Positions 11,349 to 21,350 are shown, counted from the first letter of the stretch. The stretch is 64,000 bases of DNA from Desertibacillus haloalkaliphilus (GCF_019039105.1 NZ_JAHPIV010000017.1:1-64000); one strand, 5' to 3'. The notes: generated by a model not told the origin, from the letters alone. Made by a program: numbers and translations.

Positions 11349-11660
11349 ATGAAAAACATGGGAAATATGATGAAACAAATGCAAAAAATGCAAAAGCAAA
11401 TGGCAAAGGCACAAGAGGAATTAAAAGATAAAACAGTTGAAGCAACTGCAGGCGGTGGAATGGTTAAAGTCATTGCTAGCGGTGATAAGCGTGTCTTAGA
11501 TGTTGAAATTTCAGAGGATGTTGTTGATCCTGATGATGTTGAAATGCTCCAAGATTTAATTTTAGCGGCTACGAACGAAGCGCTTAAGAAAGTGGATGAA
11601 TTAGTAGAACAAGACATGGGGAAATTTACTAAAGGAATGAATATCCCAGGCATGTTTTAG
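11349..11660 (+). CDS. yaaK: YbaB/EbfC nucleoid-associated protein
   Basis: A 103-residue DNA-binding protein of the YbaB/EbfC family, a dimer with a tweezer-like fold. The N-terminus is a methionine- and glutamine-rich helix ([20 protein letters not shown]), followed by the glycine-rich strand region [22 protein letters not shown] typical of the family. AAGGAGG precedes the ATG. It lies between dnaX and recR, the conserved arrangement that links it to recombination and replication. The precise role in Bacillus is unclear. Confidence 0.94.
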   Translation: MKNMGNMMKQMQKMQKQMAKAQEELKDKTVEATAGGGMVKVIASGDKRVLDVEISEDVVDPDDVEMLQDLILAATNEALKKVDELVEQDMGKFTKGMNIPGMF

Positions 11661-11672
11661 GGGGTTAACTGC

Positions 11673-12269
11673 TTGCAATATCCTGAACCAATATCGAAGT
11701 TAATGGAAGGATTTATGAAATTGCCAGGCATTGGACCAAAGACTGCGAGTCGCCTGGCTTTTTTCGTTTTAGACATGAAGGAAGATGATGTGCTTGATTT
11801 TGCAAAAGCGTTAGTCAATGCAAAGCGGAATTTAACGCACTGTTCGATGTGTCATAACATTACCGATTCTGATCCGTGTCCGCTTTGTTCGGATACGAAA
11901 CGAGATCATTCGATGATTTGTGTTGTCCAAGATCCAAAAGATGTCATCGCCATGGAGAAAATGAAGGAATACTTCGGACTATACCATGTCTTACACGGTG
12001 CCATCTCACCAATGGACGGTGTTGGTCCAGAAGATATTAAAGTTCCTGAACTACTAAAGCGTCTCCAAGATGATGAGGTTCAAGAGCTGATTATTGCGAC
12101 GAACCCAAACATTGAAGGCGAAGCGACTGCCATGTATATTTCACGTCTTGTTAAGCCAACGGGCATCCGGGTCACTCGAATCGCTCACGGCCTTCCAGTT
12201 GGAGGAGACTTAGAATATGCCGATGAAGTGACGTTATCAAAAGCAATTGAAGGGCGACGTGAGCTTTAA
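11673..12269 (+). CDS. recR: Recombination mediator protein RecR
   Basis: RecR helps load RecA at gaps together with RecF and RecO. Order of parts: helix-hairpin-helix (about 10-35, [15 protein letters not shown]), C4 zinc finger with C57, C60, C69 and C72, Toprim domain (about 78-175), and a C-terminal Walker-B-like segment ending GRREL. Length 198 equals that of B. subtilis. The start is TTG at 11673, giving [10 protein letters not shown], the usual family N-terminus; a G-run lies 9 nt upstream. It follows yaaK by 12 bp, so translation is probably coupled. Confidence 0.96.
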   Translation: MQYPEPISKLMEGFMKLPGIGPKTASRLAFFVLDMKEDDVLDFAKALVNAKRNLTHCSMCHNITDSDPCPLCSDTKRDHSMICVVQDPKDVIAMEKMKEYFGLYHVLHGAISPMDGVGPEDIKVPELLKRLQDDEVQELIIATNPNIEGEATAMYISRLVKPTGIRVTRIAHGLPVGGDLEYADEVTLSKAIEGRREL

Positions 12270-12307
12270 ATCAGTGTAGGAGATAAGTGAAAAGGAGTTT
12301 AATGCTT

Positions 12308-12535
12308 ATGTTTTTTCAACGGAAAAAGCGAATCAGACAAGCGGAGGATGAACGGTTACTAGCATTAATTGAGGAAATGAAACAGCGCTTGTCAAAGCAA
12401 CAGGCGATTATTTCCAGTAGTGTTGACCCATCACCGACTGTTTTAAATGATTTGCGAATAACAGAAGCTAAATATCTTTTTCTTTTAAAAGAGGCAAGAG
12501 TACGCCATGAAAATGGGAACGACAAATCTAATTAA
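12308..12535 (+). CDS. yaaL: YaaL family protein (DUF2508)
   Basis: A short charged cytoplasmic protein of about 75 residues (MFFQRKKRIRQAEDERLLAL, then a helical stretch ending EAKYLFLLKEARVRHENGND). The YaaL/DUF2508 family is conserved downstream of recR in Bacillaceae and its function is unknown. The ATG at 12308 was chosen because AAGGAG lies 10 nt upstream and the product then matches the family start; GTG 12287 and ATG 12302 are in-frame alternatives. The terminator stem begins inside the last codons. Confidence 0.85.
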   Translation: MFFQRKKRIRQAEDERLLALIEEMKQRLSKQQAIISSSVDPSPTVLNDLRITEAKYLFLLKEARVRHENGNDKSN

Positions 12536-12554
12536 GGGTTGTCGTTCTTTTTTT
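12517..12554 (+). terminator. Terminator overlapping the yaaL 3' end
   Basis: GAACGACAA (12517-12525) pairs with TTGTCGTTC and runs into seven Ts. Confidence 0.85.
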
Positions 12555-12630
12555 GTCCTTCTCGTCATATATATTTGATGAGTAGATGGCTTGTTCAAAA
12601 GCTTACAAGCAGAGGGGGACGTGTCGTATA

Positions 12631-12897
12631 ATGGATCCGATATTGTTAGTATCGCTACTAGGAGGACTCATCTTTTTATTGCTGGTCATTGGTGCACCAA
12701 TTAAACCTCTACGTTGGCTTGGACAAGGGGCAATCAAGTTGATGATTGGTGCGTTGTTTTTATTTTTCCTTAATGCATTTGGGTCAATGATTGATTATCA
12801 TATTCCGATCAATCTAGTTACTGCATCAGTGTCGGGATTTTTAGGTATCCCTGGTGTTGTGTTATTAATTGCACTTGAACAGTTTATTATCCCGTAA
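12631..12897 (+). CDS. bofA: Pro-sigma-K processing inhibitor BofA
   Basis: BofA holds the SpoIVFB protease in the outer forespore membrane inactive until the SpoIVB signal arrives. It is an integral membrane protein of 88 residues with hydrophobic segments at about 3-22 and 35-55 and a conserved C-terminal part (HIPINLVTASVSGFLGIPGV) that reaches the SpoIVFB active site. The ATG at 12631 gives the family length (B. subtilis 87); the spacing from the G-run at about 12614-12618 is wide. It lies behind yaaL but after a terminator, so it probably has its own promoter. Confidence 0.93.
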   Translation: MDPILLVSLLGGLIFLLLVIGAPIKPLRWLGQGAIKLMIGALFLFFLNAFGSMIDYHIPINLVTASVSGFLGIPGVVLLIALEQFIIP

Positions 12898-12923
12898 GCA
12901 AATAATAACGTTGAGATAGCGAT

Positions 12924-12974
12924 GAGGGTCTCCTAGAGGGCGTAGCCGAACCTCTTAGGTTACCCTCTTTTTTT
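12924..12974 (+). terminator. Terminator after bofA
   Basis: A long stem: GAGGGT and CCTAGAGG on the left, CCTCTTAGG and ACCCTC on the right, then TTTTTTT. Confidence 0.85.
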
Positions 12975-13068
12975 ATGTGTACAGACACGGAAAACGGGTA
13001 TTGAACATATAGTAACAACAAGTTCGTTATCTTGTGGAAAAAAGATAAATGAAAAAATTTAAAATAGT

Positions 13069-13098
13069 GTATATTTTCCGTCGTAAGTGGGGATTACT
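13069..13098 (+). promoter_or_regulatory. Sigma-F-like promoter of gin
   Basis: GTATA (13069-13073) and GGGGATTACT (13089-13098) at 15-bp spacing approximate the sigma-F elements (GYATA, GGnnAnnnT). Known regulation of csfB by sigma-F supports the reading; the -10 match is imperfect. Confidence 0.4.
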
Positions 13099-13118
13099 GG
13101 ATAGTGGAGGTGGAACAT

Positions 13119-13325
13119 ATGGGAGAAGCGTATAACCAACAATATCAACATAAACATAAACAATGTGTTGTTTGCGACGAAAATAAACAACAAGGCATTC
13201 ATTTATTTGATTCATTTATTTGCGAGGACTGTGAAAGGGAAATTGTCTTAACTGATACGAAAGATAAATTATATAAGTATTACCTTGAAAAATTACGTAA
13301 GATCAAATTACCATCAACGAGTTAA
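13119..13325 (+). CDS. csfB: Anti-sigma-G factor Gin (CsfB)
   Basis: Gin binds sigma-G (and sigma-E) and prevents premature activity before engulfment is complete. It is a 68-residue zinc-ribbon protein with two CxxC knuckles: C16/C19 (CVVC) and C35/C38 (CEDC). The characteristic GIHL segment and the DCER after the second knuckle match the family. ATG 13119 has GGAGG 8 nt upstream; the GTG at 13104 overlaps that site and is rejected. In B. subtilis an rRNA operon separates bofA from csfB; none is present here. Confidence 0.92.
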   Translation: MGEAYNQQYQHKHKQCVVCDENKQQGIHLFDSFICEDCEREIVLTDTKDKLYKYYLEKLRKIKLPSTS

Positions 13326-13384
13326 ATTAGGTCCGGAAAAAGTAATGGGTTCGGTTTCTTATCGTAAACATTAAAATGCAAGCT

Positions 13385-13428
13385 AAAATGCCTATCAAGT
13401 TATAGTAATTTGATGGGCATTTTCTTTT
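13385..13428 (+). terminator. Terminator after gin
   Basis: AAAATGCC and ATCAA (13385-13398) pair with TTTGAT and GGGCATTTT; TTCTTTT follows. The A-rich left arm may also serve the convergent reverse gene. Confidence 0.75.
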
Positions 13429-13476
13429 GATATAGTTCCATTCATACGTTTTTTTTGAGTACACCCTTAGAATGTG

Positions 13477-14052
13477 TTAAATGTCTTGATTATTTTTTTC
13501 AAGTTCTTTCTTCTTCTTCCTTTTCAAGAATAACTCTCTTCTTTTCTTCATTGCTTTAGTAATATATCCACCTTTAAAATTTCTTGGCTCATAGGATGCA
13601 ACAAACGCATGTGGCTCATACTCACTGACTAACCTATAAAATTCCTTTTCTCTATTTCTTCTGGCTGTACAGTCTAAACGATATCGAATAGAATTCATCC
13701 CTTCAACTTCACTTGTGGAAACACTAAATCCAACTTCTCTTAATCTATTAATGAGACTTGAATTTTTTTGAGGAATATTTGCTTCAATGGTTACATAACC
13801 AATTGCTAATTTCTCTTCTAAAAAGCTCCCAGCACACACTCCTGCACCAAAGCCTAATGCAAAAGCAGCCATGTTTATATAATTTGATAAATCACTGAAT
13901 ACAAGACCTAATGCAGCTACATAGATAATACCTTCAATCATACCCATAACCGAGGCCTGCACTCTCATCCCCTTCACAGTAAGGATTGTTCTGAGTGTTA
14001 AAGCTGGCACATACAATAATTGCACGATAAAAATAATTATGGCTTGTAACAT
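13477..14052 (-). CDS. UPF0316 membrane protein (DUF5698/DUF2179)
   Basis: A reverse-strand protein of 191 residues. Three or so hydrophobic segments fill residues 1-85 ([18 protein letters not shown], then [14 protein letters not shown] and [17 protein letters not shown]). A soluble C-terminal domain (about 95-175) resembles the YitT-type DUF2179 fold, and the end is a strongly basic tail. This fits the UPF0316/YebE family, which has no proven function. The start at 14052 has AAGGAAG upstream and begins at the first membrane helix; the longer frame from 14133 adds an unlikely leader. It belongs to a reverse-strand accessory block not found here in B. subtilis. Confidence 0.8.
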   Translation of the reverse strand: MLQAIIIFIVQLLYVPALTLRTILTVKGMRVQASVMGMIEGIIYVAALGLVFSDLSNYINMAAFALGFGAGVCAGSFLEEKLAIGYVTIEANIPQKNSSLINRLREVGFSVSTSEVEGMNSIRYRLDCTARRNREKEFYRLVSEYEPHAFVASYEPRNFKGGYITKAMKKRRELFLKRKKKKELEKNNQDI

Positions 14053-14251
14053 GGCAATCTTCCTTTCAATTAAAGTACGCCGTGTGAATGTAATAGAAAA
14101 ATACTCCAATGTCTGATCATTTATTATATGCATTAAAAAAAATTTATTGAGAACTTAATCATTGCCTGTTTAAATAATTACTTACTTTTTTTCAATATCT
14201 CCCATAAAATGAGCCCAATATCAACATTCAACGATAACAGAGCCTAATAGT

Positions 14252-14295
14252 AAAAAAAGCCTTGTAACAACTTGGAGTTGATACAAGGCTTTTTT
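14252..14295 (-). terminator. Terminator after the BCCT transporter
   Basis: AAAAAAAGCCTTGTA (14252-14266) pairs with TACAAGGCTTTTTT (14282-14295). It is T-rich on both strands, so it can act in both directions; in position it serves the reverse-strand transporter. Confidence 0.9.
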
Positions 14296-14305
14296 AATTA
14301 CACAT

Positions 14306-15865
14306 TTATATAGCTTTCTTAGCATTTTCATTAGTTACTTTACCATCTGTTTTCTTCTTTTGACGATTCCTTAACTGTCCAATTCCCATCTCTTTTGCTT
14401 CCTTTTGTAAAGATTTAAGCAAACTAAATACCATTAGCCCCATAATAACTGAGAATGGAAGAGCTGCAATGATCATTGTGTTTTGCAGAGCTTGCAGTCC
14501 ACCAGAATAAAGCAGAGCAAGAGCAGTAATTGAAAGGAATATTCCCCAAGTGACCTTAATTCTACTACTAGGATTTTGTGATCCGTTAGTTGTCATCATA
14601 CCTATAACGAATGTACCAGAGTCTGCGGATGTAACAAAGAACGTAACAATAATCAGAATGGCTAAAATCGATATTGCCATACTAAGTGGATAACCTTCTA
14701 AAACTCCGAATAGCGACTCTTCGGGTGATAACGAAGATATTGATAGCAACCCAGACATTTCTGTTGTAATTGCTGCACTTCCGAATGTCGTAAACCACAG
14801 AAAACCAATAAGTGATGGAACTAGTAGAACATATACAACAAATTCACGGATGGTTCTTCCCTTTGATACTCTGGCGATAAAAATACCTACAAATGGAGAC
14901 CAAGCAATCCACCATGCCCAATAGAAAATTGTCCATCCATTAATCCAGCTTCGACTCTCTTCGTTAAGTGGGGCAATTCGAAAACTCATATTAATGAAAT
15001 TTTGCATGTAAGCCCCTATGGTATCAATAAATAGATTTAAGGTAAAAATTGTTGATCCAAAAACAAATACGATCAAGAAAAGGACGGCGGAAAGTCCCAT
15101 GTTTAAATTACTTAGGATCTTAATACCTTTGCTTAAACCAGTTAATGCAGATATCATAAATAAGGCTGTAACAATAAGAACGATGATAGTTTGCGATGTA
15201 ATATTACTAGGTATGCCAAATAAATAGGTGAGTCCTCCATTTATTTGCATGGCACCAAACCCTAGTGTTGTTGCAACCCCGATAACTGTTGAAATAACAG
15301 CTATGACATCAATAACCTTACCAACGGTTCCATCTGCATGCTTACCAATTAACGGTCTTAATGTACTACTAATTAAACTGCGTTCACCTTTTCTAAAGGT
15401 AAAGTAACCAAGAACTAAAGCAACGGACCCATAGATTGCCCATGCATGGATACCCCAGTGAAAAAATGTAAATCTCATTGCATCCATAACGCCTTGATCA
15501 GTCCCAAGTTCACCTGTAGGTGAACTTACAGCGTAGTGACTAATAGGTTCGGCTGTGCCATAGAAAATTAAACCAATACCAACACCTGCACTAAATAGCA
15601 TGGCGAGCCAAGTTGGTCGCGAAAACTCTGGCTTGTCCTCTTGTTTCCCTAGTTTGATCTGGCCAACTGGACTTACTAGTAAGTAAAAGCACACGAATAC
15701 AAACACCGATACTATGGCTAAGTAATACCAACCAAACGAATTGGTAATAAAACCTTGTGTGCTACTAGTGACACTCTCTAATGATTCAGGCATTGTAATT
15801 CCCATAAGGACAAGACATGCCACTATTGCTAATGATGCGTAAAAAACAACTGAAACATTTCTCAT
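14306..15865 (-). CDS. BCCT-family compatible-solute transporter
   Basis: A sodium- or proton-coupled uptake carrier for glycine betaine, choline or carnitine in the cytoplasmic membrane. At 519 residues with about 12 hydrophobic segments it has the BCCT layout. The family signature around TM8 is visible: GWTIFYWAWWIAWSPFVGIF, followed by the conserved ARVSKGRTIREF. The glycine-rich TM3 segment (SAGVGIGLIFYGTAEP) belongs to the sodium-dependent betaine branch (OpuD/BetP type). The last 30 residues are basic (RNRQKKKTDGKVTNENAKKAI). AGGAG lies about 12 nt before the ATG. The exact substrate cannot be read from sequence. It is monocistronic, with its own terminator. Confidence 0.9.
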   Translation of the reverse strand: MRNVSVVFYASLAIVACLVLMGITMPESLESVTSSTQGFITNSFGWYYLAIVSVFVFVCFYLLVSPVGQIKLGKQEDKPEFSRPTWLAMLFSAGVGIGLIFYGTAEPISHYAVSSPTGELGTDQGVMDAMRFTFFHWGIHAWAIYGSVALVLGYFTFRKGERSLISSTLRPLIGKHADGTVGKVIDVIAVISTVIGVATTLGFGAMQINGGLTYLFGIPSNITSQTIIVLIVTALFMISALTGLSKGIKILSNLNMGLSAVLFLIVFVFGSTIFTLNLFIDTIGAYMQNFINMSFRIAPLNEESRSWINGWTIFYWAWWIAWSPFVGIFIARVSKGRTIREFVVYVLLVPSLIGFLWFTTFGSAAITTEMSGLLSISSLSPEESLFGVLEGYPLSMAISILAILIIVTFFVTSADSGTFVIGMMTTNGSQNPSSRIKVTWGIFLSITALALLYSGGLQALQNTMIIAALPFSVIMGLMVFSLLKSLQKEAKEMGIGQLRNRQKKKTDGKVTNENAKKAI

Positions 15866-16492
15866 ATAAATTAATAACTCCTATCATTGATTTGTTCGCA
15901 GTGGGTTTTACTACGATTGGAGAAACATATAAAAATGTAAAACCAATATTTAAAAAGGATTTTTTTGAAGCTTTATACAACCCCCAAAATATCAACTTGC
16001 CCTAATAGAATGAATAAACTAGACAAGTTTTAAATCATTTAAATAAAATAAATAATTTGGGAACTTTTATATTGTAAAGAAAAAAGAGATATTAAGCACA
16101 TGTGAAATGTAGTCTCTATTCGAGCTATAGACTGACTAGTCCATGTTAGAAGAGGTGAACCCTATTAATTCTTAAAAATTATCATGTTACCTGTCGTATA
16201 GTGTAGAAGCCTGGGGTATAACCTTTGGAAATTAATTTTGTGAAATGAGGGTAATAATGATTTAGCATAAGATTTGGAATGAAGAGCGATTGAATGGAAA
16301 CAGTAAAATTTTTGATTGTCTTCTTCAACAAAGGAGATTGAGAGTTAAAGATCTCTATTATTAAAGTTGCAGCTTAGAAATACATCTTCTTGTGTAAATG
16401 ATGATAACGGAACCCATTACGAAAAATGGGCTTGTTTTTTTATCGTTTTTCGTAAAATTCCTTTATAATGGAGGAAAAAGGAAGGTTTTTGA
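15866..16492. other. Gene-free stretch between BCCT gene and yaaO
   Basis: About 630 bp, distinctly AT-rich in its first 250 bp. I find no frame with a ribosome-binding site and family resemblance; a 62-codon frame at 15817-16005 overlaps the transporter start and is not supported. The divergent promoter for the transporter should lie here but no hexamer pair stands out. Near the right end are the overlapping hairpins at 16413-16453 and a TATAAT at 16464-16469, just before the yaaO ribosome-binding site. Confidence 0.5.
16413..16453 (+). promoter_or_regulatory. Mutually exclusive hairpins before yaaO
   Basis: CCCATT (16413-16418) with AATGGG (16425-16430) plus the following T-run (16435-16441) looks like a terminator. 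ACGAAAAA (16419-16426), which occupies its loop and right arm, is perfectly complementary to TTTTTCGT (16446-16453). The two structures cannot form together, as in an attenuator. No ligand domain is recognised upstream. Confidence 0.35.
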
Positions 16493-17932
16493 ATGTCAGA
16501 ACGAGAACAGTTGCCATTGTATAATCAATTACTTAGACATGCAGAGAAATGCCCCCGTTCGTTTCATGTACCTGGCCATAAATATGGACGTGTTTTCCCT
16601 GAGGTTGGACAAGCCTATTTTTCAAAATTGCTCGCTCTTGATGCGACTGAGCTTACAGGGTTAGATGACTTGCATGCGCCAACTGAAGCGATTCAAGAAG
16701 CACAGCAATTAACGGCAGAGTTATATGGGGCCAGTCAAAGTTATTTTCTTGTGGGTGGTTCTACTGCAGGTAACTTAGCAATGATCCTTGCAACATGTCA
16801 GCCTGGTGATGTCGTCTTAGTGCAACGTAATAGTCACAAGTCAATCATTAATGGGTTAAAATTAGCCAATGTAACACCAATTTTTTTAACCCCTTCTTTG
16901 ACAAAAGATGCACAAATGGGCTATGGAGTGACGTATGATACAGTAGAAAAAGCCATTTATAAGTACCCCGAAGCAAAAGCGTTGTTGCTTACAAACCCGA
17001 ATTATTTTGGGATGACAGTCAATGTGCGTGAAATGGTCAAACTAGCCCATCAAAATAACGTAGCTGTATTAGTGGATGAAGCGCATGGTGCTCATTTTGG
17101 AATAGGAGAACCATTTCCGGATTCGGCACTAGCTGCTGGCGCCGATCTCGTTGTTCATTCTGCTCACAAAACCTTGCCAGCGATGACAATGGCTTCATTT
17201 CTTCACTACAATAGCTCTCTGGTTCGTCAGGAAAAGGTTGAGGAGTGCTTGGAACTGCTACAGTCAAGCAGTCCTTCGTACCCGTTAATGGCTTCCTTAG
17301 ACCTTGCGCGGTATTATCTAAGGGGTGTCAAAGGACAGGGGATTAGTAAGTTAGTAGAAAACCTTCATAAATTCAAACAGATGCTCGTTGAGATTCCGCA
17401 AGTTGAAGTGCTTGAAGGTGAAGAGAACCGCTATGTGATTGACCCACTAAAAATCACTCTTCGTTCGAGGTGTGCTCTTTCTGGCTTTCAAATTCAAGCG
17501 TTATTAGAGCAGCAAGGGATCTATACCGAGTTGGCAGATCCTGATCATGTTCTGTTTGTCATGCCATTAGCAGATGAAGAGGTTGACACGATGGTCATAG
17601 ACACATTAAGTGCGCATTTATCATCCTATGATGTAAAGAGTAAGGATACCTGTCAGCAGTCGATGGAGGGGCCCGCCATGATTTCAGCACTTGAACTTAA
17701 CTACCGAATAATCGAAACTTTTAAAACCAAACGAGTTGCACTCGCAGATTCAGTCGGGAAGGTTTCAGCAGAGAACATCATTCCTTATCCGCCAGGAATC
17801 CCGTTGATTATGAAGGGAGAACGGATCGAGAGCGAACAACTGAAACGATTGCAGATTTTGCTAGCTGAAGGGGCAAGATTTCAAAATAAACAAGTAAGTG
17901 ATGGACTACTCATCGTTGATATTGATAAATAA
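16493..17932 (+). CDS. yaaO: PLP-dependent Orn/Lys/Arg decarboxylase family protein
   Basis: A fold-type-I decarboxylase of the Orn/Lys/Arg family, group without the N-terminal wing domain, 479 residues like B. subtilis YaaO. The PLP lysine is K226 in SAHKTLPAM, preceded by the DEAHG motif. The N-terminus has the FHVPGHKYG motif of the family, and STAGN near 83-87 is the cofactor phosphate region. Substrate is not certain; B. subtilis SpeA, a relative, makes agmatine from arginine. AAGGAAGG lies 5-6 nt before the ATG. tmk follows after 14 bp, so it leads the yaaO-tmk-darA-holB-ricT-yabA unit. Confidence 0.9.
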   Translation: MSEREQLPLYNQLLRHAEKCPRSFHVPGHKYGRVFPEVGQAYFSKLLALDATELTGLDDLHAPTEAIQEAQQLTAELYGASQSYFLVGGSTAGNLAMILATCQPGDVVLVQRNSHKSIINGLKLANVTPIFLTPSLTKDAQMGYGVTYDTVEKAIYKYPEAKALLLTNPNYFGMTVNVREMVKLAHQNNVAVLVDEAHGAHFGIGEPFPDSALAAGADLVVHSAHKTLPAMTMASFLHYNSSLVRQEKVEECLELLQSSSPSYPLMASLDLARYYLRGVKGQGISKLVENLHKFKQMLVEIPQVEVLEGEENRYVIDPLKITLRSRCALSGFQIQALLEQQGIYTELADPDHVLFVMPLADEEVDTMVIDTLSAHLSSYDVKSKDTCQQSMEGPAMISALELNYRIIETFKTKRVALADSVGKVSAENIIPYPPGIPLIMKGERIESEQLKRLQILLAEGARFQNKQVSDGLLIVDIDK

Positions 17933-17946
17933 AGAGGTGGACCGTA

Positions 17947-18585
17947 GTGAGTAAGGAAGGAATGTTTATTACTGTAGAAGGTGGAGAAGGAGCAGGAAAA
18001 TCAACAATCATACAGAAGTTAGAACGTGATTTGTTAGAACGCGGGGTTGAAGTGGTAACAACGAGAGAGCCTGGTGGGATTGAAATTGCTGAAAAGATTC
18101 GAGCACTTATCCTTGATCCAGAACATACTGCAATGGATGCCAGAACAGAAGCACTCCTTTATGCCGCAGCACGTCGGCAGCATCTAGTTGAAAAGGTGAT
18201 TCCAGCGTTAGAGCAACAGAAAGTCGTCTTGTGTGATCGTTTTATCGATAGCAGTCTAGCCTATCAAGGATATGCGCGAGGAATCGGAGTAAAAGAGATT
18301 GAAGCGATTAACGAATTTGCGATTGGCAGTCGCTATCCTGATTTGACCTTTTATTTTGACGTTGACCCAGAGGTTGGTCTAGCACGTATTCAAGCCAATC
18401 AAGGTCGAGAAGTAAACCGGCTTGACTTAGAAAAGAAATCTTTTCACACATTGGTTCGTGAAGGCTACCAACAGCTCGCTTCTGCATACCCAGAGCGAAT
18501 CGTCGTCATTAATGCTGACCAATCAATTGATGACGTGTACGCTAATGTTAAACAGGTGGCAAATGAACGTCTAATGTTTGACTAG
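17947..18585 (+). CDS. tmk: Thymidylate kinase
   Basis: Phosphorylates dTMP to dTDP, needed for dTTP supply. The P-loop GGEGAGKST is at 12-20, the DR(Y/F) motif appears as [13 protein letters not shown], and a LID region ([14 protein letters not shown]) follows. Length 212 equals the family norm. The start is GTG at 17947 with GAGGTGG upstream. The gene is tightly linked to yaaO and to the replication gene holB. Confidence 0.96.
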   Translation: MSKEGMFITVEGGEGAGKSTIIQKLERDLLERGVEVVTTREPGGIEIAEKIRALILDPEHTAMDARTEALLYAAARRQHLVEKVIPALEQQKVVLCDRFIDSSLAYQGYARGIGVKEIEAINEFAIGSRYPDLTFYFDVDPEVGLARIQANQGREVNRLDLEKKSFHTLVREGYQQLASAYPERIVVINADQSIDDVYANVKQVANERLMFD

Positions 18586-18596
18586 TAGTTTTTTGA

Positions 18597-18950
<354 letters not shown>

Positions 18951-18987
18951 ACGTTAAAAATGAAAATGATAGATGGTGGTCAAGCAA

Positions 18988-19974
18988 ATGAGTTGGCAAG
19001 AAGTTGAAAGTAAACAACCAACAGTAGCAAAAGTATTAACAAACTCGATTATTCGAGATCGCTTAGCTCACGCCTATTTATTTGAAGGTAAACGTGGTAC
19101 AGGGAAGAAGGAGGTTGCCTATGAGTTGGCAAAAAGTCATTTTTGCCAGCATAGAAATGGAGCCGAACCGTGCCAACAATGTGCGGAATGTAAACGGATA
19201 ACGTCTGGAAATCATCCAGACGTTCACTTCATTGCTCCAGAGGGACAGTCGATTAAAAAGGGTCAAGTTGAGCATTTGCAAAAGGAATTTACCTATCGGG
19301 GTGTTGAATCAAAGAAAAAGGTCTATATTATCGCTGATGCCGAACAAATGACAGCTAGTGCAGCGAATAGCCTACTTAAATTTCTAGAAGAACCAGAAGG
19401 TCCGACGATCGCAATCCTATTAACGGAACAACCACAGCGAATTCTTAATACGGTCCTATCAAGGAGCCAAGTGATCTCATTTTCACCACTTCCTCCAGGT
19501 CGTTTTTCCGAGCAACTAGTAAATAGAGGAATTGCTGAGCCAGTAGCAAAAGTCCTTGCTGAGTTAACCAATGATTTACGTGAAGCAGACGAGTTTTGTG
19601 AAGACGACTGGATTGTACAAGCACGTAATCTAGTGATACAATTAACAGGAGAGGTTCATGAGCGACCTCATCAAGTTATGTTTACATTGCAGGATAAATG
19701 GATCAACCTATTCAAAAGTAAGGATGAAGTGAATATAGGTTTAGATCTAATCCTCCTTTGGTATAGAGATATTTTATTTGTGCAGCTAGGTGAAACGGAT
19801 CAGATAACCTATATCGATCAAGCAAACCTGTTGCAAAAACAAGCACTCTCTAGCTCTCGGGATAAACTTACAAAACAGATGACGGCGATTCTCGAAGCGA
19901 AGAGACATCTGAGTGCAAATGTGAATACCCAATTATTAATGGAGAAGTTGCTGCTCAGGTTACAGGAGGGATAA
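18988..19974 (+). CDS. holB: DNA polymerase III subunit delta'
   Basis: The clamp-loader stator subunit. It is an AAA+ fold with a modified P-loop GKRGTGK (34-40), zinc cysteines C53, C62, C65 and C68 (CxxxxxxxxCxxCxxC), and the SLLKFLEEP segment typical of delta prime. Length 328 against 329 in B. subtilis supports the ATG at 18988; an ATG five codons earlier (18973) has no ribosome-binding site. It pairs functionally with DnaX, encoded 8 kb upstream. Confidence 0.94.
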   Translation: MSWQEVESKQPTVAKVLTNSIIRDRLAHAYLFEGKRGTGKKEVAYELAKSHFCQHRNGAEPCQQCAECKRITSGNHPDVHFIAPEGQSIKKGQVEHLQKEFTYRGVESKKKVYIIADAEQMTASAANSLLKFLEEPEGPTIAILLTEQPQRILNTVLSRSQVISFSPLPPGRFSEQLVNRGIAEPVAKVLAELTNDLREADEFCEDDWIVQARNLVIQLTGEVHERPHQVMFTLQDKWINLFKSKDEVNIGLDLILLWYRDILFVQLGETDQITYIDQANLLQKQALSSSRDKLTKQMTAILEAKRHLSANVNTQLLMEKLLLRLQEG

Positions 19975-19980
19975 TCAATT

Positions 19981-20808
19981 GTGCATCATGTAGTCGGTGT
20001 CCGTTTTAAAAAAGCAGGAAAAATATATTATTTTGCTCCTGGGGATTTCGACTTACCTAATGGTGAGTCTGTAATCGTAGAGACATCAAGAGGAATCGAA
20101 TTTGGTAAAGTGGTGATCGAAAAGAAGGCAGTCGGTGAAAACGACGTCGTCCTCCCATTAAAGCAAGTGATTCGAGTAGCGAATAGTAAGGATAAATTAA
20201 TTGTCGAGGAGAATAAAGCGGCTGCAGAGAAGGCTTTTGGCATTTGTGTTGATAAGATTGCCGAGCATAACCTTGAGATGAAGCTCGTCGATGTTGAATA
20301 TACATTTGACCGCAACAAGGTTCTTTTTTATTTCACAGCCGATGGACGCATTGATTTCCGTGATTTAGTTAAAGATCTTGCCTCGATTTTCCGTACCCGA
20401 ATTGAACTACGACAAATCGGTGTTCGTGATGAAGCAAAAATGTTAGGTGGCATTGGCCCTTGTGGGCGTGTTTTATGCTGCTCATCATTTTTAGGGGATT
20501 TTGAACCGGTGTCAATCAAGATGGCTAAAGATCAAAATTTATCATTAAATCCGGCAAAAATCTCAGGGTTATGTGGTCGCCTAATGTGTTGTTTAAAATA
20601 TGAAAATGACCATTACGAAGAGGCAAAGAAAGAGTTGCCTGATATCGGTCAGGATATTAGTGGACCTGAAGGCAAAGGCCGTGTCATTGGTTTGAATATA
20701 TTAGAGCGCGTTGTTCAAGTCGAACTGTATGAACAAGGTCGTGTCGTTGAATATTCCCTTGAAGAATTAATGAATGAAGGGGCAGTTTCGGCTCAAGCTA
20801 GAGAATAA
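19981..20808 (+). CDS. ricT: PSP1-domain protein RicT (YaaT)
   Basis: A subunit of the Ric (Y) complex with RicA and RicF, which carries [4Fe-4S] clusters and affects RNase Y-dependent maturation and Spo0A phosphorelay output. At 275 residues it matches B. subtilis YaaT closely. The conserved C-terminal PSP1 region has the cysteine-rich pattern [12 protein letters not shown] and [14 protein letters not shown], likely the cluster ligands. The GTG start at 19981 has GGAGGG upstream, 6 bp after the holB stop. yabA follows after 13 bp. Confidence 0.95.
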   Translation: MHHVVGVRFKKAGKIYYFAPGDFDLPNGESVIVETSRGIEFGKVVIEKKAVGENDVVLPLKQVIRVANSKDKLIVEENKAAAEKAFGICVDKIAEHNLEMKLVDVEYTFDRNKVLFYFTADGRIDFRDLVKDLASIFRTRIELRQIGVRDEAKMLGGIGPCGRVLCCSSFLGDFEPVSIKMAKDQNLSLNPAKISGLCGRLMCCLKYENDHYEEAKKELPDIGQDISGPEGKGRVIGLNILERVVQVELYEQGRVVEYSLEELMNEGAVSAQARE

Positions 20809-20821
20809 TGAGGTGGAGCTA

Positions 20822-21178
20822 GTGGAGAAAAAAGAAGTCTTCTCACAAGTTAGTCATATCGAAGAGCGAATTGGCGGGCTACATCATGAGCTAGGTGAGT
20901 TAAAGGAACAGCTAGCACTCCTTATTGAAGAAAATCATTATCTAAAGATTGAAAATGAACATCTGCGCAAGCGGCTAGAGGAAAAAGAAGCCGAGGAAGA
21001 AGCAGATCAAAAGCAATCTAAAAAAGCAAATGAGAACTTAAAGACGAGCGTTGGTGAAGGTTATGATAATTTAGCGCGACTCTATCAGGAAGGGTTTCAC
21101 ATTTGTAATCTTCATTATGGGAGTATACGATCAGAAGGAGACTGCCTTTTTTGCCTTGCTTTCTTGAATCAAAAATAA
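20822..21178 (+). CDS. yabA: Replication initiation control protein YabA
   Basis: YabA binds DnaA and the clamp DnaN and limits re-initiation. The N-terminal coiled coil (about residues 5-60, rich in E and L) drives tetramerisation. The C-terminal zinc domain is visible in FHICNLHYG and [13 protein letters not shown], preceded by the conserved [14 protein letters not shown]. Length is 118. The GTG start at 20822 has GAGGTGG upstream and gives the family N-terminus. The frame continues upstream into ricT; that extension is rejected. Confidence 0.94.
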   Translation: MEKKEVFSQVSHIEERIGGLHHELGELKEQLALLIEENHYLKIENEHLRKRLEEKEAEEEADQKQSKKANENLKTSVGEGYDNLARLYQEGFHICNLHYGSIRSEGDCLFCLAFLNQK

Positions 21179-21202
21179 TGATGTCTAAACAGGAAAAGTA
21201 AT

Positions 21203-21236
21203 GACGGTCTTCCAATTGTGGGAGGCCGTTTTTCTT
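21203..21236 (+). terminator. Terminator after yabA
   Basis: GACGGTCTTCC (21203-21213) pairs with GGGAGGCCGT, followed by TTTTTCTT. Confidence 0.8.
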
Positions 21237-21350
21237 CATTTAATCGCTATGAGAAGGAGAGTGGGGGCAAAGGGAAAGCTGGCTTGCATCTCGATGATAA
21301 TTACTAAGATTACAAAAAAATTTCATTTGATGAAAAGAGGCTATAGAATA

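Noticed and set aside
15817-16005. 62-codon forward frame between the BCCT gene and yaaO
   Set aside because: Overlaps the transporter start antisense, lacks a ribosome-binding site, and does not resemble any family.
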